The notes beneath the pieces are model-generated. The model searched no databases. It was not told the DNA's origin and was given only the letters and a program-made list of their open reading frames with translations. A program made the position numbers and the translations under genes. A stretch of 64,000 nucleotides of DNA from Rutpela maculata (taxonomy: Eukaryota; Arthropoda; Insecta; Coleoptera; Cerambycidae), in assembly GCA_936432065.2 (NCBI GenBank), contig OW386285.2:27893920-27957919 (forward strand). The letters are read 5' to 3'. Shown in pieces: positions 55,480 to 64,000 of this stretch (position 1 is its first letter; every line of letters starts with the position of its first letter).

Positions 55480-56500
55480 TCTTCATTTTGGATTTCATGT
55501 AGTCTAGTGTCTAGAGTTTTTTGTTTCTCTTGCCAAATGTATATATGATTTTTCTTTCTCATATATTTTCTGCATTGAAACCAAGGGGGAAACCGCGAAG
55601 GAAGTCTGGTGTACACCCGGAAGGAAATCTTATGGAAATCCAAGGAAATCTGGAGGAAAAAATTCTTGACCTTATTGTAATATACCTATTTGATTAAATC
55701 AAATAGGTATATTAGTTGATCACTGATAAATCGTAATTTTGAAGTCAAGCATGTCGATAGAAAGTGAGCTGGATTTTTCTCATCTACTTTAAAACGAACC
55801 TGTCAAATATCGAGTAGTGGTGCAGCAGGAGCATATTTCCTGCGGATAATCGCTCTCGTAAAAAGAACTGTCGGTAAATTGTTAAAATAAGTTTAAAAAC
55901 AAAAATAGAGCAAATTCTAGCCAAAACCCGTATTATTACGGTCGAAAATAGTGTTCCAAAGTGGAGATATTCTCGGTCAACGACTTGTTACGTGCGCCTC
56001 TTCTTACGTGCAAGCTTCCCAGCTCACACATCGAAAGCAAAAATGCCAGCACGAGAAAAACGCATAATAATGATAAGCTGGGCGGCCTATTAACAACTCT
56101 AGAGCTGTGCAACACGCGTTTTTGAAGGCCCCTTGTTCCGTAATTAGTTAGCAGGAAGACGAAGTGCATCGAATATCTTCGCCTCGTCCTACACAGAGGA
56201 AGGCATAATCGAATCGGAAATGCATAAATAGTGAGCGACGCCCAAGACGCCACTTTGGCAGCTCTCCAGGGTCGTATCCATGCGTGCGTGCAGGCTAGAC
56301 ACAATAAGTTGTGCGAAATGTGACGGGATTTCGTCAGAGTTGGACGGTAAAGTCATCTGACAGCCTAAATGGAATGTGGAAAATTTATCGGATATACCAA
56401 TAAAAGCTGTTATTATACAGACGGGCGTAAGCCAATTTGCATGTTTTCACTTCAAAGGTAAACGCGTTCAGTAAACATTAACGTATACAGTCTCCATTTC
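55480..56500. other. Intergenic; 55830-56450 unusually balanced
   Basis: No protein recognised. 55960-56350 is clearly less AT-rich than its surroundings, non-repetitive within the window, and includes a long minus-strand open frame (55936-56304, 122 codons, Cys/Arg/Leu-rich) with no family resemblance. It could be a host exon, promoter or regulatory segment. Confidence 0.3.
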
Positions 56501-56503
56501 GGT

Positions 56504-56789
56504 GTACAGGGAGTTTCAAAAGATTGGACGGGTGTTGGGTAGTAATTTGGACTCCAGCATCAAGTAATTAAATAAATAAAAATAACTCTATTGACTTTAC
56601 TAAGCATCAAATAGTATTTATTTGTGTACAAGAATAACGTAGGTACAGTTTTTTTTATGTCCGGGGGACTTCCTGAGTAATTTGTCAAGTTGGTGCAACC
56701 TGGAGGCTTTGCGAAAATGGAAAATAGTAAGGATCTTTTCGTTCAATGCTAAATTTTCTACAAATTCCTTTACAGGCTCATTTACGAGT
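56504..56789 (+). repeat. Possible mariner-type end relic
   Basis: 'tacagggagtttcaaaagat' has the usual style of mariner-like element ends (TA then CAGGGTGTTTC). A partner end was not found, and the segment is interrupted by the HINE copy at 56790. Confidence 0.35.
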
Positions 56790-57463
56790 AAAAAACCGCT
56801 GCCCAAGGAATCACTACTTCCACATCCAAGTCACTCACAACGAAAAAAACTTTGTATGTGAAAATAATTGTTTATGGAACTTTAATAATATAATATCCAA
56901 ACCCATAAAACGATACCCCACATCGGTAGTGGTGGGGTGGTGATAGGGGGGTGGCAGTGGGGGGTGGATGAAGTGAAAAAATATTTTGAGGTTTCTGGCT
57001 CCCGTACATAGGTGCGCTAAATCACAATTTTTTTTCATTCCCTTTAATAAGGGGGTGGGGGTGGTAATAGGCGTGGCTAATGCCAAACATTTTTTTGAGA
57101 CCTTAGCTTCTCTTGTATATACTAAATACCAATTTTATGGACTCTTACCTGCTTGATTTACCTATTTATTCCAAATTTACCCGAATTTACCCCCCAACCC
57201 TTCGACAGAACAAGATGAAAATATAATCTAGTTCTAGATCTCGTTAAAGTACATATGTGTACCAAATTTCAAGTCAATATCTTAAACGGTTCCAGAGTAA
57301 ACGTGCGCACAAAAAAAAGTTGCAGACAGACCGACAGACAGACAGACAGACAGAAATTTTTTTTCGCTCAAACTTAAAATCTCGACGTTTCATGACATTT
57401 GGACAATAAAAATTTTTAAAAATTTTTTTGTCGTTACTATACTTCCACTGGGCGTGGAAGTAA
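56790..57463 (+). mobile_element. HINE/Helentron-like element, copy 4
   Basis: Full-length family member: start 'aaaaaccgctgcccaaggaa', TACTTCCACATCC, G-rich core, extended 'gacagacagacagacagaca' and closing hairpin ACTTCCACTGGGCGTGGAAGT. A 14 bp gap removes part of the 5' region relative to copy 1. Confidence 0.75.
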
Positions 57464-57906
57464 TTAAAGTTTACAAAAAGTAGCTTTTCCAAAACAAATT
57501 TTGTCTCAACACAAAAATACTCCTTCATAAAAGTCACACTAAATCGAGAAATTACAAAATATCATAATTTTGTCAAGAATGCTCGACTTCGATCGGCTGC
57601 TGCACCGAAACTATTCAATTTAACGAAAAAATGTATAGGACATATTTTGTAGAAAATTGAATGCTCTTTTATTATCATAAGAACATTTTTTGCCGTATGA
57701 GGCACCCGAAGCGAGATATTTCAAAGGAACTGTTTTTCTGCTCCATTTTTTCAATATACCGGCGCCGGCGGCTGAGATCACATTTTGTATTTTTTCTTAT
57801 TTCATTCAGGGCATCGAAATCTACAAATTCCCAAAATTTCAAAACTCCCGCACTTATTCGGATTAAACCCCATGTTTTATGCTCTCACCTCTGTATTATA
57901 GAACGG
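57464..57906. other. Intergenic sequence, no gene seen
   Basis: AT-rich with a small GC patch ('accggcgccggcggctgag') at about 57757. No gene. Confidence 0.4.
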
Positions 57907-58315
57907 CTTAGTTTTTTTTTTTTTTGTGGGCCTTTGAATTGTTTGAAAATCTCGTTAGTTTTAAATTCAGTCATAGTTATGAATTACTCGGTCAATTTAC
58001 ATTAAAAAAAATTGTTTTGCAAAGCTAGTTAATGCCTTTTTGATTTGAAGGTTATAACATCGTCATCAATACATTATTTTTACAAAAAAAAATAAAGTTT
58101 GTTAAAGAATAAATGAAAATATAATTATTTTGGTATTTTTGCCTCATCTCTCAGAAATAAATAAATTTTGTAATCAAAATAAATTGTTGATGTTAATGTT
58201 TATAACCTTGCATCAAAAAGGCATTAATTGACCGAATAGTTCAGTATGATTGAACTTAGAATTAATGAGATTTATACAGGGAAATATTCAGAGGCCCACC
58301 AAAAAAAAAACTAAG
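57907..58315. mobile_element. MITE-like inverted repeat, ~120-150 bp arms
   Basis: The left arm from 'cttagttttttttttttttg' pairs with the right arm ending 'caaaaaaaaaactaag'. Shared blocks include 'tgggcctttgaat/attcagaggccca', 'attactcggtcaat/attgaccgaatag' and 'aatgcctttttgat/atcaaaaaggcatt'. Spacer about 140 bp. At 58390 'tgggacacattgta' may be an unrelated mariner-type end. Confidence 0.7.
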
Positions 58316-58319
58316 TCGA

Positions 58320-59864
58320 CTTAAACAATATAGGTTTTCTTTCCGATAAAATGACTTGGCCTTTCTACCATGTTCGTTTGTGCACTTTTTTTGGGACACA
58401 TTGTATAATACTTATTGTCCAATAATGTAATTTTAGAAAAAAAAAATATACTAAAAAAACTGGTACCGACTGCAGGTTCTGCGGGGATTAGGAAGAAACT
58501 TCCATCTACATCCTACTTCCTAATACGGCATTGGAAGAAATAAGGAATGCCTCCATAGGAAGGATTTTTGGACTTTGGGTTAGGATCCGGCGTAAATGGG
58601 GGAATTTTCTGAATTTGTAGCGGAAACACAATGAACGTAAATGTCACGATCGTTCGTCGTCCTGCTACAAGAAGAAGAAGAAGCATATGTTTCATTTGCA
58701 TGAGCTTCTTGACATCGTTTTTTTTTGCAATCGTGATATAAGATTTTAGGCTTATTTTGGAAAAGAAATGTTCCCAATTGACATAGTCACTAAAATATCC
58801 TGTATACTATAAAAATGATTTCCGGAAAGAAGTTCTGTCAGTTTCCGAAAAGATTTACGCTGCCTGCTGCGGCATTTAAATACAATTTAAAGACAGTTTG
58901 CATAATTCAAAACGGTTTTTATTGTATTTATACATTCATAGCGTAATGACGATAATTCTAGTGTAAACGGTCAAAAGCATATATTTTTTGCTCAAATTCA
59001 ATTACTTATAAGGCAATACGTAAATGTGTGTGTGTCGTCTCTATTTAAAGATATATGATATAACCCATTTAATGCATCTAGTTAGAATTTCACACTCGTT
59101 GGTGACCATTGACCGTAGTTAACCTCTGCATAACGCTGCTTAATCTGTGTTTACTAAATAACGTGGAAGACTCCTGCTAGCAAGGCTTCCTGAATAGTAC
59201 ACTTTCTGTCACCGCATCCATCTTCATTCTTCCCCGGCAACTGTGAGAAAGCTTTCACGTAAACGCATGCATAAATGCAAGCGTTTTTTACCTGCACCGA
59301 AATATCTCCTAGGTATTATACTTAAATTATTCACCAAGGTGTTAATAAAATACTAAACATTGTGACAGTGTCATTCGTGCGTATTATATTAATTTATACC
59401 TTCCTATCGTATAAGCGATGTGGTGGAGCGGATAAGCCCATTCCGCCTTGTCTATTGAGCTATGGTAGCGGCAGAACCGTCGACGATGCAGTTTTTTCGA
59501 AAATCGGTATTTCCAGTAGTACTGTCGTGTACTAAAGTACCATAAAAATTTTCGTTTCATATTTATCGAATCAGTACAGCCACTTAGTTCAAATAACTAA
59601 CTTCAGTATAACTCAAATACGAAGTCTGCTCAGAATACTGTAAATGTGTTATGTGGAGATTAATGTAAATTATTATAATTGACAGCATGGATTTGCCATG
59701 TTTGTTATTTAAATGCAAATATATTTTAACATCAGCTTTTTCATTTGTTTGTTTACATTGCACATTTTGTGTTTAATTACAAATTTTGAATATTAAATTT
59801 TTAAATTAATTAAAATATTTTCAACATGTATTATTTTATAAATCGAAATAATGCTGTAAAATTT
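58320..59864. other. Intergenic; 59080-59330 more balanced
   Basis: No gene recognised. 58495-58690 has an 'agaagaagaagaag' run. 59080-59330 is unique-looking and balanced, a candidate for host non-coding DNA. 59400-59520 includes 'ggtggagcggataagcccat'. Confidence 0.3.
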
Positions 59865-60085
59865 GACACCTATCGTAATCTGGCTGCTGGTTTCTGGGTC
59901 TTCTTCCGCGTAGACTTTATTGAATGCTTGCCGTTTCGACGATCTTGTCGTGGTCTTCTTCTGAAGCGAAGTGAACTTTGCTGGACTGAGCTGGTCTGTT
60001 TATACAGGTTATCAGGAGGCGTGTTGCAGATCATTGCTCATGCGGAACATTGACTTCCGCGTTATTGGTAATTGTAGTCCGGTGT

Positions 60086-60502
60086 CACAATGATAGTTTT
60101 TTTTTTTTTTTTAACTATTTAACGTCGACCTATTTCCGCTACCATGGCCTATCACCGACGCCAGGAGACGAGCTACCCCCAACCTGGAAATTTTGCCGAA
60201 CCTCTTCCCTTAAGAAGAGTAGGGATCTTTTACTTGCCTAACATTTAATAGACAAGGGACCGCCTGCTTTACATCCCCTCCGAAGGATGGTATATCCACT
60301 ACGTAATCCTCGTCTGAAATTACGTAACTTCCGAGTATACCCTGATATATAAGCCTCTAGAAGGTGGGGCGAGAACGCTGTATTTCCCAAGACAGGTGGG
60401 TCGCCCATCCAAGTACTAACCGCGCTCGACGTTGCTTCAACGGAATATCGACTGATATTCACATTGAAGTCGCCTCTACGCTCGCCCCACACAATGATAG
60501 TT
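60086..60502. repeat. 13 bp target-site duplication around a SINE
   Basis: CACAATGATAGTT occurs exactly at 60086-60098 and 60490-60502, directly flanking the SINE body and its T-run (A-tail on the minus strand). Confidence 0.93.
60099..60489 (-). mobile_element. 5S rRNA-derived SINE (SINE3-type)
   Basis: The minus-strand 5' part contains GTTGAAGCAACGTCGAGCG then CGGTTAGTACTTGGATGGGC, the A-box and C-box region of 5S rRNA internal promoters (plus-strand 60399-60441). The element has a long poly-A on the minus strand (plus-strand T-run, 60099-60112) and a perfect 13 bp target duplication. It has inserted into Penelope-like coding sequence, so it is younger than that copy. Transcription would be by RNA polymerase III. 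Confidence 0.88.
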
Positions 60503-60812
60503 ATTCAGATGTTTCTTTATTTCAATGGCTTCTCTGTATCTTCTTGGCCAATAATTCTTGGTATTGGCTAATTTCTTTGTCTTGTCGAATTTTATCAAAT
60601 GGCCTGTTTCTTCTGAGTGTTCGGCAACTGCTGATTTTGTAGAATTTTCCATCTTTGTATGTGTTCTCTGAGTCTGGTGTTTGTATGTTGTTTTGTCTCT
60701 CCGGTGTAAACTTGTCCGCAACAATATGGAATGCTATATACTCCTGGTGTTTCTAGTTCTTCTGGACCTTGGTATTTGGGAAAATGTTGCGCCACATTCC
60801 GTCACATTATAT

Positions 60813-60862
60813 ATTACTTTGACGTTCTTTTTCTCCAAAACTCGTCAAAACGTCAAAGTAAT
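60813..60862. repeat. Centre of head-to-head Penelope-like pair
   Basis: ATTACTTTGACG (60813-60824) and CGTCAAAGTAAT (60851-60862) are perfect inverted copies around a 26 bp centre. The two Penelope-like fragments diverge from here in opposite directions with the same truncation point. Confidence 0.85.
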
Positions 60863-61375
60863 ATACAATGCGAAACAGAAGGTGGCACATTTTTCCAAAT
60901 ATCAAGAAGAAGAACTAGAAACACCAGGAGTATGTAGCATTCCATGTTCTTGCGGACGAGTTTACATCGGGAGACCAAACGACAGACTCAGAGAACATCC
61001 ATACAAAGAAGGGAAATTTTAGAAAATCGGCAGTTGCCGAACACTCAGAAGAAACCGGCCATTTGATAAACTTCGACAAGACAAAGAAATTAGCCAACAC
61101 CAAGAATTATTAGACCAAGAAGATACAGAGAAGCCATTGAAATAAATAAACATCCTAATAATTATAATCGTGACACCGGACTACAATTACCAATAACGTG
61201 GAAGTCAATGATCCGCAAGACGCTTCCTGATAACCTGTATAAATAGAGGAGCTCAGTCCAACAGAGTTCACGTCGCTTCGGAAGAAGACCGCAAGATGGT
61301 CGAAAGCACTCAACAAAGCCTACGCTGAAGCCTTAGCACCAACCTATCGTAATATTTAATGCCTAATTGATTTTT
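60851..61375 (+). pseudogene. Penelope-like element fragment, inverted second copy
   Basis: Plus-strand reading: KVAHFSKYQEEELETPGVCS, IPCSCGRVYIG, DRLREHP, a stop at 61020, then in another frame AVAEHSEETGHLINFDKTKK and LANTKNY. Homologous to the minus-strand copy at 59865-60830 across its coding part. GIY has decayed to GVC here while YIG is intact, the opposite of the partner. The copy ends near 'cgctgaagccttagcacc'. Confidence 0.82.
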
Positions 61376-61720
61376 AAGCCTTTTTGAATTCTGCGACTCC
61401 AAAAATATACATCTAGACAGCAAAAGCCGAGGTACTTTCAGTTAGTATTTTATGACCATCATTTTAAAAAATAGCGTCTATAAAAACTAAAGACTCCGAT
61501 GATGTCTATCCATGTTTTTCTGGTTGCCTAATTTGGTTGTATTGGTTAGATAAATCAAAACAGAAATTTTTGTGGAACATCAATACAGGGGCTGGATGAT
61601 TATTTGTTTTTGATGTGTCTATATTTTACTGTAAACTCTCTCTATACATGTACTGCTGTACTGCTCCTTGGTAGTGCTAGCGCTCCGGAGTATGTCCAGT
61701 AATCACAAGAGATGTCTGTA
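61376..61720. other. Intergenic sequence, no gene seen
   Basis: No feature recognised between the Penelope-like fragment and the palindrome. Confidence 0.4.
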
Positions 61721-61855
61721 ATAGTATATTATGTAACAAGTTTTATAAACGTCATTTTAGTCACGAGTTTTATTAATCGCGAGCGACGCGTAGCGGAGCG
61801 AGTGTTTAATAAAATGAGTGACTAACAAGTTTATAAAACTTGTTGCATACTATAC
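61721..61855. repeat. Long imperfect hairpin past the recombinase stop
   Basis: The left arm (61721-61785; 'aacaagttttataaac', 'agttttattaatcgcgag') pairs with the right arm (61795-61855; 'gagtgtttaataaaat', 'gtttataaaacttgtt') around a short GC-rich 'gacgcgtagcg' centre. It lies 110 bp downstream of the recombinase stop. The phrase CATTTTAGTCAC (about 61753-61764) also recurs inverted as GTGACTAAAATG upstream of the gene (about 63339-63350). It may mark the ends of a mobile unit or be a 3' processing or regulatory structure. Confidence 0.75.
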
Positions 61856-61965
61856 TTTTTCTACGACAGCAAATATCGAAATAAAAAATTTGGAAGTTAT
61901 TTTAATATTTCATTTATTAACGTATCAATAACATGGTAACAGTAAAAAATTACTAAACTATTGTT

Positions 61966-63174
61966 CTACTTATTGTGTATATTAATGGTTACATTGGAAA
62001 CATTTTGGCAATTGCTAAAAAAACTAAGTGATTTTCCTAAATGCGTTCCATCGAACTGTGTTAAATTTGCTTCATGATTTGAATTGATGCTAATACTTGG
62101 TCCACTTTCATTTTTATCAATGCTTGAACTTTGAGCAATTGCAATATCAATATTCTCTTTATTTTTTTGCATTGCATTATTTTGAACAGTGTTCATGATT
62201 TTAGTAGCGGTCTCAATTTTATTGTTTAACGAGTGGTCAATATAACTCTCTGCAACAGCTGTGGATCGCCACCCTCCATGACGCTTTAATGCTGTGATGT
62301 CCGCACCCGAGTCCACCAAAATCGTCGCTGAAGACCTTAGGCAATGACCAGTGTAAGCAGCAGGGTCAGGTAATTTTAAGAATTTTGCTACTACGCTAGA
62401 GAGGCTGCCAAATTTATTAATTCCAATTGGCTGTTTTCTACATTTTCCTCGCTGGTAGTTTAAGAAAAATCGGGTAGTACTTGTCAGGTTTCGAGGTCGA
62501 AGTTCCATGTATTTCTTGCATGTATGATAGAAATTACCTCCAATAACAAACTGACGTTCCGTTTTTGTTTTCGTGTCAGGAATGTGAATTAAAAGGGCCG
62601 TGTTAAGGTCTTCAACATCACTTGTTTGAATTTTCGTCAATTCTTCCCGCCGACAAGCTCCCATTATTCCAAAAAGTAACCCTACCTAAAATATTTATAA
62701 TTTTGTTTATTTTTATTTAATTTGGTTTTATACTATTACCTTTGTAAATAGGTATTCTTCGCCTGGAGCAGATGATAAGAATTCTCTAATTTGCTGGGGT
62801 GTCAATATTTTCGACTTTTTAGGTCTGTAACCGTCTGATTTACGCTTCAGAAATGCGCACAATTTGGGGTACTTGCTAATATCAACATTGTTTTTTAGAT
62901 TAATTGTCGTCCGCAGCATTGAATAGATTGCCCACAAAGAGGACGGTTTCATCTTTTTCGACAAATTTTGGAAATAAGCAAGTAATACATTCTCAGAAAA
63001 TGAATTTGTTTGGTTTTCTTGACGCCAATCTTGGAAAAGTTTATATGCACGTTCGTATTGACTTTTAGATTTTTCTGGCAGCAAACTAGCAGTTGCCGAT
63101 GCCGCTGCTTGAGTAATTTCGGGCGGAGTACCAATGAAAACATCTTCTTCACTTTCACTGTCGTTTAGGCTCAT
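61966..63174 (-). CDS. Intact two-exon tyrosine recombinase (Crypton/YR-like), 384 aa
   Basis: Exon 1 is 63174-62740 (145 codons), the intron 62739-62686 (54 bp, GTAATA...TTTTAG, phase 0), exon 2 62685-61966 (239 codons plus stop). The start ATG opens MSLNDSESEEDVFIG, an acidic N-terminus. Residues about 33-110 form a SAM-like core-binding domain (KSKSQYERAYKLFQDWRQEN). The catalytic domain has box I Arg157 in GACRREEL, a Lys in IPDTKTKTERQF, His259 and Arg262 in YTGHCLRSS, Trp284 in RHGGWRS (replacing the second His) and the nucleophile Tyr293 in AESYID. A ~90-residue Asn/Ser-rich tail follows. Family enzymes cut and rejoin DNA through a 3'-phosphotyrosine. Crypton elements encode such enzymes alone and occur in insects; many arthropods also carry domesticated relatives. 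No stop or frameshift is seen. Whether it is mobile or domesticated cannot be told here. Confidence 0.9.
62686..62739 (-). other. 54 bp GT-AG intron of the recombinase gene
   Basis: Donor CAAAG|GTAATA and acceptor TATTTTAG|GTAGGG on the minus strand. Removal joins EEYLFTK to VGLLFGIMGACRREEL in frame. Decayed copy A has an acceptor (TTTCGCAG) at the equivalent codon before VAVLIGVCGGCRREEL, which independently supports the intron. Confidence 0.9.
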
Positions 63175-64000
63175 TTTTTTCCAAAAAATACAAAATTACT
63201 TGTCTCTTGTCACAACGCATCGATTTATTTTGACAGATTAATGACAAGAATTACGGAAAACTAACTTGATTTTTGCCATTAAAATATCTAGAATTAACCT
63301 CAGCCGTGACTAATATCTCGTTGCTAAGTTCAGCCTGTGACTAAAATGCACGAAGTCACGGTTTGTCGAAAGCGTGTTTAGAGGATTATTTAGCGTCATG
63401 GAAACGTATACGATAAACGCCATTTTAAAGATGGAAGTAGAAAAAACTATTTGTACTGAACGTCGTAGGGCGTTTATATTCCTACCAGGCTAGTCCTAAG
63501 GTAGCAACTTGAAAATCAAGTCGATAGCTCCATCTACCGTTATTCACTGCAAATAGTTTTGAAAGCCTCTATTATGATGATCTTTAGACGATTAGCTTTC
63601 TGTGAGACAACCGTTAAAACTGATCGTAAAATGTCATTAAATTACATAGTTTCTGACGACGGCATATTAGAAAGACTTTTATTTTCCTCGATGGTCCCGT
63701 AAGCGCTGTTTCACACGGGCCGGGTGTTCGCCCGTTTAGTTTTTTTCCCGTCATCTGGACGAGTAGTAATACACGGTGAGGCATAGGTCATTTCATACCT
63801 TCCGGACACGGGTAAATCTCCGTCCGGGCATTGAAAACGTTCGTATCTACCCGCTACAAACATCCGGAGCTCGGACGGGCGTTCGTCCGGACTGCACCTT
63901 AGCGGACCATAGTGTACAATAAATGCCTTCACATGATCCGGTTGTTTAGTCGTTCCAGTGCTCTATTGTGTTGTTCTGGTTGGATGCAGTTCCTCATATT
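63175..64000. other. Upstream region of the recombinase gene; repeat-like GC-rich end
   Basis: 63175-63250 would contain the minus-strand promoter; no clear TATA box was identified. Two direct repeats 'cagcc-gtgactaa' occur at about 63302 and 63333. 63700-63960 is GC-rich with repeated 'cgtccgg' and 'cgggcgttcg' phrases and 'gctgtttcacacgggccgg', typical of a DNA-transposon end. No protein recognised. Confidence 0.4.

Larger units (their letters stand above)
59865..60830 (-). pseudogene. Penelope-like element, GIY-YIG endonuclease end
   Basis: Minus-strand reading from the centre outward: HFPKYQGPEELETPGVYSIP, CGQVYTGET, TNTRLREHIQRW, a frameshift, then SAVAEHSEETGHLIKFDKTK, KLANTKNYWPRRYREAIEIK and LNNYHC. 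This is the GIY-YIG endonuclease domain at the C-terminus of Penelope-like polyproteins (GVY ... VYTG ... RLREH ... AEHS..TGH). The Ile of YIG is Thr. The coding end is separated from the following C-terminal tail by a 391 bp SINE. The RT domain is absent. Confidence 0.85.

Noticed and set aside
59400..59520. tRNA-like 'ggtggagcggataagccc' phrase
   Set aside because: No cloverleaf or T-loop GGTTCGAATCC could be built around it.
60399..60441. Genuine 5S rRNA gene
   Set aside because: Only the promoter-region part resembles 5S rRNA; the poly-A tail, non-5S 3' half and target duplication identify a SINE.
60364..60642. 92-codon plus-strand frame and its neighbours
   Set aside because: Antisense to the 5S SINE and Penelope-like coding sequence.
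63711..63932. 73-codon Arg/Pro-rich minus-strand frame
   Set aside because: Produced by a GC-rich repetitive segment with 'cgtccgg' phrases; no domain.

Overview
The window looks like a gene-poor stretch of a large, AT-rich, repeat-laden insect nuclear genome. Evidence: TTCTA- and ATT-tailed LINE 3' ends, TA-flanked mariner-type elements, Penelope-like endonuclease relics, a 5S-rRNA-derived SINE and short GT-AG introns. A beetle or hemipteran host is my guess only. I found no conserved host housekeeping gene, tRNA, rRNA operon or CRISPR array.

The one protein-coding gene that reads as intact is at the right end (61966-63174, minus strand): a two-exon, 384-residue tyrosine recombinase of the Crypton/YR type with a complete R-K-H-R-W-Y active-site set. 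Two decayed relatives lie on the same strand at 4.7-5.9 kb and 53.0-53.9 kb. The first keeps the same intron position upstream of the CRREEL motif.

The rest is a fossil bed of transposons. 0-11 kb: LINE tail, palindrome cluster, YR pseudogene, long featureless stretches. 11.4-13.7 kb: a 2.28 kb giant palindrome carrying the SWIM zinc-finger C-terminus of a transposon protein; a second copy of that protein is at 35.0-35.3 kb. 14-19.4 kb: two reverse-transcriptase (RT) LINE relics, one split by two later insertions, and a two-copy TA-flanked MITE family. 21.8-29.2 kb: fold-back elements, a diverged tandem repeat, a small MITE and a 2.05 kb mariner-like element with about 270 bp inverted ends. 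29.9-33 kb: a pogo/Tigger pseudogene and an R1-like RNase H region apparently split by a jockey-like LINE. 35-38 kb: SWIM fragment, RT fragment, hairpin MITE. 37.9-45.4 kb: a nested composite framed by two inverted 650 bp repeats, containing a 4.08 kb TA-flanked element that itself holds a 108 bp satellite, a palindromic mariner-like element and Helentron-like (HINE-type) elements. 44-52.9 kb: several RT fragments and a candidate LTR. 54.4-58.3 kb: more fold-backs and a HINE copy. 59.9-61.4 kb: two head-to-head Penelope-like fragments, one holding the 5S SINE with a perfect 13 bp target duplication.

Functionally, only the YR gene could still act. Its transposon neighbours are broken by stops, shifts or truncation. 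Gaps between relics hold unique-looking sequence, a few patches of which are more balanced in composition and might be host regulatory DNA.
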